The notes under the pieces were generated by a model that had not been told where the DNA came from, did no database searches, and saw only the letters and a program-made list of their open reading frames with translations. DNA of 25,964 bases from NCBI GenBank assembly GCA_910578475.1, contig CAJTRK010000040.1, forward strand, positions 1-25,964, read 5' to 3'. Both the position numbers and the translations under genes were made by a program. The stretch comes from an uncultured Lachnospiraceae bacterium (lineage in GTDB: Bacteria; Bacillota; Clostridia; Lachnospirales; Lachnospiraceae). The first letter of the stretch is position 1. Every line of letters starts with the position of its first letter. Positions 23,286 through 25,964 of this stretch are shown piece by piece.

Positions 23286-23984
23286 ATGAATGAATCATCT
23301 ATCGCCATCATTACGGCAAGGGGCGGAAGCAAGCGGATTCCGCGTAAAAATATAAAAGAATTTTGTGGGAAGCCGATTATCACTTATTCGATAGAAGCGG
23401 CGCTGCATTCGGGGCTTTTTACGGAAGTCATGGTTTCCACCGACGATGAGGAAATCGCACGCATCGCGGAGCAGGCGGGGGCGAAAGTGCCTTTTATGCG
23501 GAGCGGTGAGAATGCGGGAGATTATGCTTCAACGGACGATGTGCTTTTGGAGGTGCTGGACCGGTATCGGAAACAGGGAAGAGAATTTGAGACATTCTGC
23601 TGCCTGTACCCGACAGCCCCTTTTGTTACGGCGGAAAAGCTGCAAAAGGCAATGCAGATGCTGGAGAAAGCGGATTCCGTTATGCCTGTGGTGGCATTTT
23701 CCTATCCGCCGCAGCGATGCGTCGTTTTGAACGAACAGGGTGAACTTCGGATGAAATGGCCGGAACATGCCAAAACCCGTTCGCAGGACTTGGAGCCGTA
23801 TTATCATGACTGCGGTCAATTCTATTGCTGCAGGACGAAGCCTTTTCTGGAGTATGGAACGACAGACCTTCCGCATATGGTTCCGTTTTTTGTCAGCGAA
23901 CTGGAAGTGCAGGATATTGATAACCAGGACGACTGGGAGATTGCGGAGCTGAAATATAGGAAAATGAAAGCGGAGAAAAAATAA
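23286..23984 (+). CDS. pseF: CMP-pseudaminic acid synthetase
   Basis: A 232-residue cytidylyltransferase that activates pseudaminic acid with CTP, the last step before transfer. Seen: the CMP-sugar synthetase signature ITARGGSKRIPRKNIK (9-24), FCGKPIITYSIEAAL, VMVSTDDEEIARIAEQAGA, the LYPTAPFVTAEKL block, YHDCGQFYCC (the PseF form of the DxGQ region) and VQDIDNQDDWEIAELKY at the C-terminus. Length is normal. The start ATG follows GGGGG by 6 bases, after a structured leader. pseI follows after 42 bases. These features separate it from NeuA and LegF well enough for a firm call. Confidence 0.93.
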   Translation: MNESSIAIITARGGSKRIPRKNIKEFCGKPIITYSIEAALHSGLFTEVMVSTDDEEIARIAEQAGAKVPFMRSGENAGDYASTDDVLLEVLDRYRKQGREFETFCCLYPTAPFVTAEKLQKAMQMLEKADSVMPVVAFSYPPQRCVVLNEQGELRMKWPEHAKTRSQDLEPYYHDCGQFYCCRTKPFLEYGTTDLPHMVPFFVSELEVQDIDNQDDWEIAELKYRKMKAEKK

Positions 23985-24026
23985 AGATTGAAAAAATGCC
24001 GCTCATGCGGCGGAATGAGAGGAAGC

Positions 24027-25076
24027 ATGAAAAAAGAATTTCAAATCGGCAAAAGAACCATTGGAGAAAATCATCCCGTCTTTTGCGTGGCGGAAATGTC
24101 GGGAAATCATTTAAAAGATTACGGACGGGCTGTGGAAATCATTCATGCCGCAAAAGAAGCGGGAGCCGACGCCGTAAAACTGCAGACTTATACGGCGGAC
24201 AGCCTTTCTCTTAATTGTGATAATGAGTACTTTCAGATACACGGCGGGCTCTGGGACGGAATGACGGAGTACAAATTATATGAAGAAGCGTCTACCCCCT
24301 GGGAATGGCAGCCAAAACTGAAAGCGCTGGCGGAAAGTCTCGGGATGGAATGTTTTTCGTCACCCTTTGACGCCGCATCTGTGGAGTTTATGAAAGACTG
24401 TGATATGCCGGCTTATAAAGTGGCATCTTATGAAATCAATGATATTCCTTTAATACGAAAAATTGCCGCGCTGCATAAGCCGGTGATTCTGGCGACCGGA
24501 ATCGCACATCTGGAAGATATTGAGCGGGCTATGCGCGTCTGCAGGGAAGAAGGAAATGACGAAGTCATGCTGCTAAAATGTGTTTCCGCCTACCCGACGC
24601 CTTATGAAGATATCAATCTGTCCATGATTCCCACATTGGCCAAAACATTTGACTGTCTGGCCGGACTGTCAGACCATTCGATGGGGAGCGCCGTAGCTGT
24701 GGGCGCCGTTCCTCTTGGTATCAGGATGGTGGAGAAGCATTTGACGCTTCGCCGCGCCGATGGCGGACCGGATGGCGCTTTTTCCATGGAACCGGAGGAG
24801 TTCCGGGAAATGGTAGAGCATATCCGCATCGTCGAAAAAGCGCTCGGCGTTTCCGCTTATGCGCTGACGGAGAAGCAGGAAAAGGAACGGAGCGGTTCCC
24901 GGTCTTTGTTTGTCGTTAGGGATATCCGGGCAGGAGAGAAACTTACACCGGAAAATATCCGTTCCATCAGGCCGGGGCATGGCCTTCATACAATGTATTA
25001 TGAGGAAGTGCTCGGAAAAACCGCGCAGCAGGATATTGAGCGGGGGACGCCGCTTGCCTGGGGGATGTTCCGGTAA
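24027..25076 (+). CDS. pseI: Pseudaminic acid synthase
   Basis: A 349-residue NeuB-family enzyme that condenses the free 2,4-diacetamido-trideoxy-altrose with phosphoenolpyruvate to make pseudaminic acid. Seen: the TIM-barrel start VFCVAEMSGNHLKDYGRAVEII, GADAVKLQTYTADSL, FSSPFDAASVEFM, YKVASYEINDIPLI, VILATGIAHLEDIERA, LKCVSAYPTPYEDINL, GLSDHSMG, VEKHLTLRR, DGAFSMEPEEF, and a C-terminal antifreeze/SAF-like domain from about residue 285 (SRSLFVVRDIRAGEKLTPENI). The ATG at 24027 has GAGAGGAA upstream; an ATG at 23988 would add a Cys-rich 13-residue extension not seen in the family. A small GCCGC/GCGGC hairpin (23998-24011) lies just upstream. It is co-transcribed with pseF. Confidence 0.94.
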   Translation: MKKEFQIGKRTIGENHPVFCVAEMSGNHLKDYGRAVEIIHAAKEAGADAVKLQTYTADSLSLNCDNEYFQIHGGLWDGMTEYKLYEEASTPWEWQPKLKALAESLGMECFSSPFDAASVEFMKDCDMPAYKVASYEINDIPLIRKIAALHKPVILATGIAHLEDIERAMRVCREEGNDEVMLLKCVSAYPTPYEDINLSMIPTLAKTFDCLAGLSDHSMGSAVAVGAVPLGIRMVEKHLTLRRADGGPDGAFSMEPEEFREMVEHIRIVEKALGVSAYALTEKQEKERSGSRSLFVVRDIRAGEKLTPENIRSIRPGHGLHTMYYEEVLGKTAQQDIERGTPLAWGMFR

Positions 25077-25091
25077 AAGGGAGGAATGACA

Positions 25092-25424
25092 GTGAAACAA
25101 AAAATGATATTTTGGTTTCTTTTGTCTGCGGTAGTTATGCTGTTATTACCGTGGCTGGCAGTCACCTTTATCAAAGGTGATGGCGGGATGGCAGTCTGTT
25201 TCATTTTGTTTTTTGCCGTAAACCCGATATATTCCGTTACGGCCGGCGTTTTTGCCGGAAAAAACGGGAAACGGCTGTGGTCCCTGCCGCTTATATCGGC
25301 CGCGCTGTTTTTGGCAGGGACGTGGATTTTCTTTGATATGGGGGAAACGGCATTTATACTGTATGCGGCGGTTTATCTTATTTTGGGGATTCTTGGCATG
25401 TTGGTTTCAAGGTTTATCAGATAG
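25092..25424 (+). CDS. Small four-helix membrane protein, function unknown
   Basis: A 110-residue hydrophobic protein with four likely membrane helices (about 5-27, 33-54, 62-82 and 86-107). No catalytic motif is visible and I do not recognise a family. The start is taken as GTG 25092 because GGGAGG (25079-25084) is 7 bases away; the ATG at 25086 is only one base from it. It follows pseI by 15 bases in the same direction, so it is probably in the pseF-pseI operon, but a role in glycan export or anchoring is only a guess. Confidence 0.65.
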   Translation: MKQKMIFWFLLSAVVMLLLPWLAVTFIKGDGGMAVCFILFFAVNPIYSVTAGVFAGKNGKRLWSLPLISAALFLAGTWIFFDMGETAFILYAAVYLILGILGMLVSRFIR

Positions 25425-25429
25425 ACACA

Positions 25430-25561
25430 ATCAAACTGTCACTATTTTCTGTATTCTGTCATTTTGGTGTTCTGATATGTATCTATTGAATGTCATCGTT
25501 ATCATTTTAAGGTCAATGATATCATGCTGCATGAAATGATATTATTCATTCTGACAGTGAT
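25430..25561. repeat. Nested inverted repeats, AT-rich, possible small mobile-element remnant
   Basis: ATCA-AA-CTGTCA (25430-25441) is the reverse complement of TGACAGTGAT (25552-25561) except for the AA bulge, so the 132-bp segment has inverted ends. Inside are further AT-rich palindromes such as ATGATATCAT, and TATCATTT against AAATGATA. There is no transposase. The structure could be a MITE-like element or a stacked operon-end hairpin. Confidence 0.3.
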
Positions 25562-25752
25562 ATAAAAAAACGTATGATATAAAGAAAGCAACAGTAAAAT
25601 CGGTTTTAAAACGAGCGAGGCTTGAAGCCCCGGTAACAGAAGGAAAAGACTTGGAGCGGGCTATTGAAATGGGTGTATGGGAATGTAACACGGAGACACC
25701 AGCAGAACGCGGCGTAACAGAGGCAAACTGCTTTGTATATAAAATTGAATAG
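25561..25752 (+). pseudogene. N-terminally truncated coding remnant
   Basis: A 63-codon open frame reads as ordinary protein (KKATVKSVLKRARLEAPVT, then EGKDLERAIEMGVWECN, then TETPAERGVTEANCFVYKIE) and ends with TAG at 25750-25752. It has no usable start codon near its beginning and no ribosome binding site; it opens directly after a stop that ends the inverted-repeat segment. I do not recognise the family. The composition and the terminator just after it suggest the 3' end of a real gene that lost its front. Confidence 0.4.
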
Positions 25753-25763
25753 TGTATATGCCA

Positions 25764-25801
25764 AAGGACATTTATCTTTTATTTAGATGGATGTCTTTTT
25801 T
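25764..25801 (+). terminator. Rho-independent terminator
   Basis: AAGGACATTTATCT (25764-25777) pairs with AGATGGATGTCTTT (25785-25798), fourteen pairs with three G-U. The T-run of 25796-25801 follows and partly overlaps. It would end the pseF-pseI unit or the truncated gene just upstream. Confidence 0.7.
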
Positions 25802-25854
25802 ATATAGATAAACAAAAGATTTTGCTTGTGTGCAATAAAAAGAATAAAACATTC

Positions 25855-25877
25855 TTTCCGTAAAAAAATTACGGAAA
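25855..25877. repeat. Short perfect inverted repeat
   Basis: TTTCCGTAA (25855-25863) and TTACGGAAA (25869-25877), 9 bp with a 5-base A-rich spacer. It lies just upstream of a possible promoter and may be a regulator binding site or a hairpin. Confidence 0.4.
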
Positions 25878-25881
25878 TCTA

Positions 25882-25910
25882 TTGTGCAAGGTCACAAGAG
25901 TGGTTATACT
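25882..25910 (+). promoter_or_regulatory. Possible promoter for a gene beyond the window
   Basis: TTGTGC (25882-25887), a 17-base spacer and TATACT (25905-25910) form a moderate vegetative promoter. The remaining 54 bases to the window end hold no gene I can support. Confidence 0.4.
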
Positions 25911-25964
25911 CCCGTCTTTGACAGTTTGTTAAGTATAAAAACCGCTGTAGACCAGTATTTATGG

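Noticed and set aside
22987..23298. A minus-strand frame extending pseG by more than 100 residues upstream
   Set aside because: The extension has no PseG family sequence, crosses the divergent promoter and the structured leader, and the ATG at 22986 has its own AAAGGAT site.
23105..23383. A 92-codon minus-strand frame over the pseF leader
   Set aside because: It runs antisense through the hairpin-rich leader and into pseF; its apparent sequence comes from the repeats, and it has no ribosome binding site.
25918..25939. TTGACA followed by TATAAA as a promoter
   Set aside because: The spacer is only 10 bases, too short for a vegetative promoter.

Overview
The window looks like a Gram-positive, low-to-mid GC anaerobe of the Clostridia, most likely Lachnospiraceae. 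The reasons are strong GGAGG-type ribosome binding sites, an EpsG-type polymerase, and an AgrD with the clostridial Q-P-x-x-P tail. Species cannot be fixed from the sequence. Nearly all of it is an extracellular-polysaccharide (capsule/EPS) locus, into which an agr-type quorum-sensing module and a pseudaminic-acid (Pse) pathway are set.

Region 1 (1-12386) is one long plus-strand polysaccharide operon behind a terminator (8-37) and an extended -10 promoter (47-55). It holds a GtrB/DPM1-like polyprenyl-phosphate glycosyltransferase, six more nucleotide-sugar glycosyltransferases of GT2 or GT4 type, and an initiating phosphoglycosyltransferase. It also has a Wzz-like chain-length protein with an unusual cytoplasmic tail, an EpsG/Wzy-type polymerase and a GT-C membrane glycosyltransferase. 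No Wzx flippase, tyrosine kinase or phosphatase is in view.

Region 2 (12387-15963) is a regulatory island: an XRE-type repressor-like protein, a LytTR response regulator, a GHKL sensor kinase, an AgrD-like autoinducing-peptide precursor and the AgrB processing protease, closed by a strong terminator. The 171 bases between the kinase and agrD are filled by three successive inverted repeats, and the third brackets a weak promoter.

Region 3 (15964-25424) is the Pse pathway in pieces. It runs pseB, pseC, a GT2, and a large YfhO/GT-C-like membrane protein on the plus strand; pseG on the minus strand; then pseF, pseI and a small membrane protein on the plus strand. pseG and pseF are divergent with interleaved promoters, and pseF has a roughly 165-nt leader full of hairpins with a repeated module. 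The acetyltransferase step (PseH) has no gene here.

Region 4 (25425-25964) is AT-rich and has no intact gene. It holds nested inverted repeats, a coding-like fragment without a start codon, a terminator and a likely promoter for a gene beyond the window.

Working together, the genes could build and export a surface polysaccharide carrying pseudaminic acid, possibly with lipid-linked side-branch sugars. The agr module between the two biosynthetic blocks is a natural candidate for density-dependent control, but that link rests only on position.
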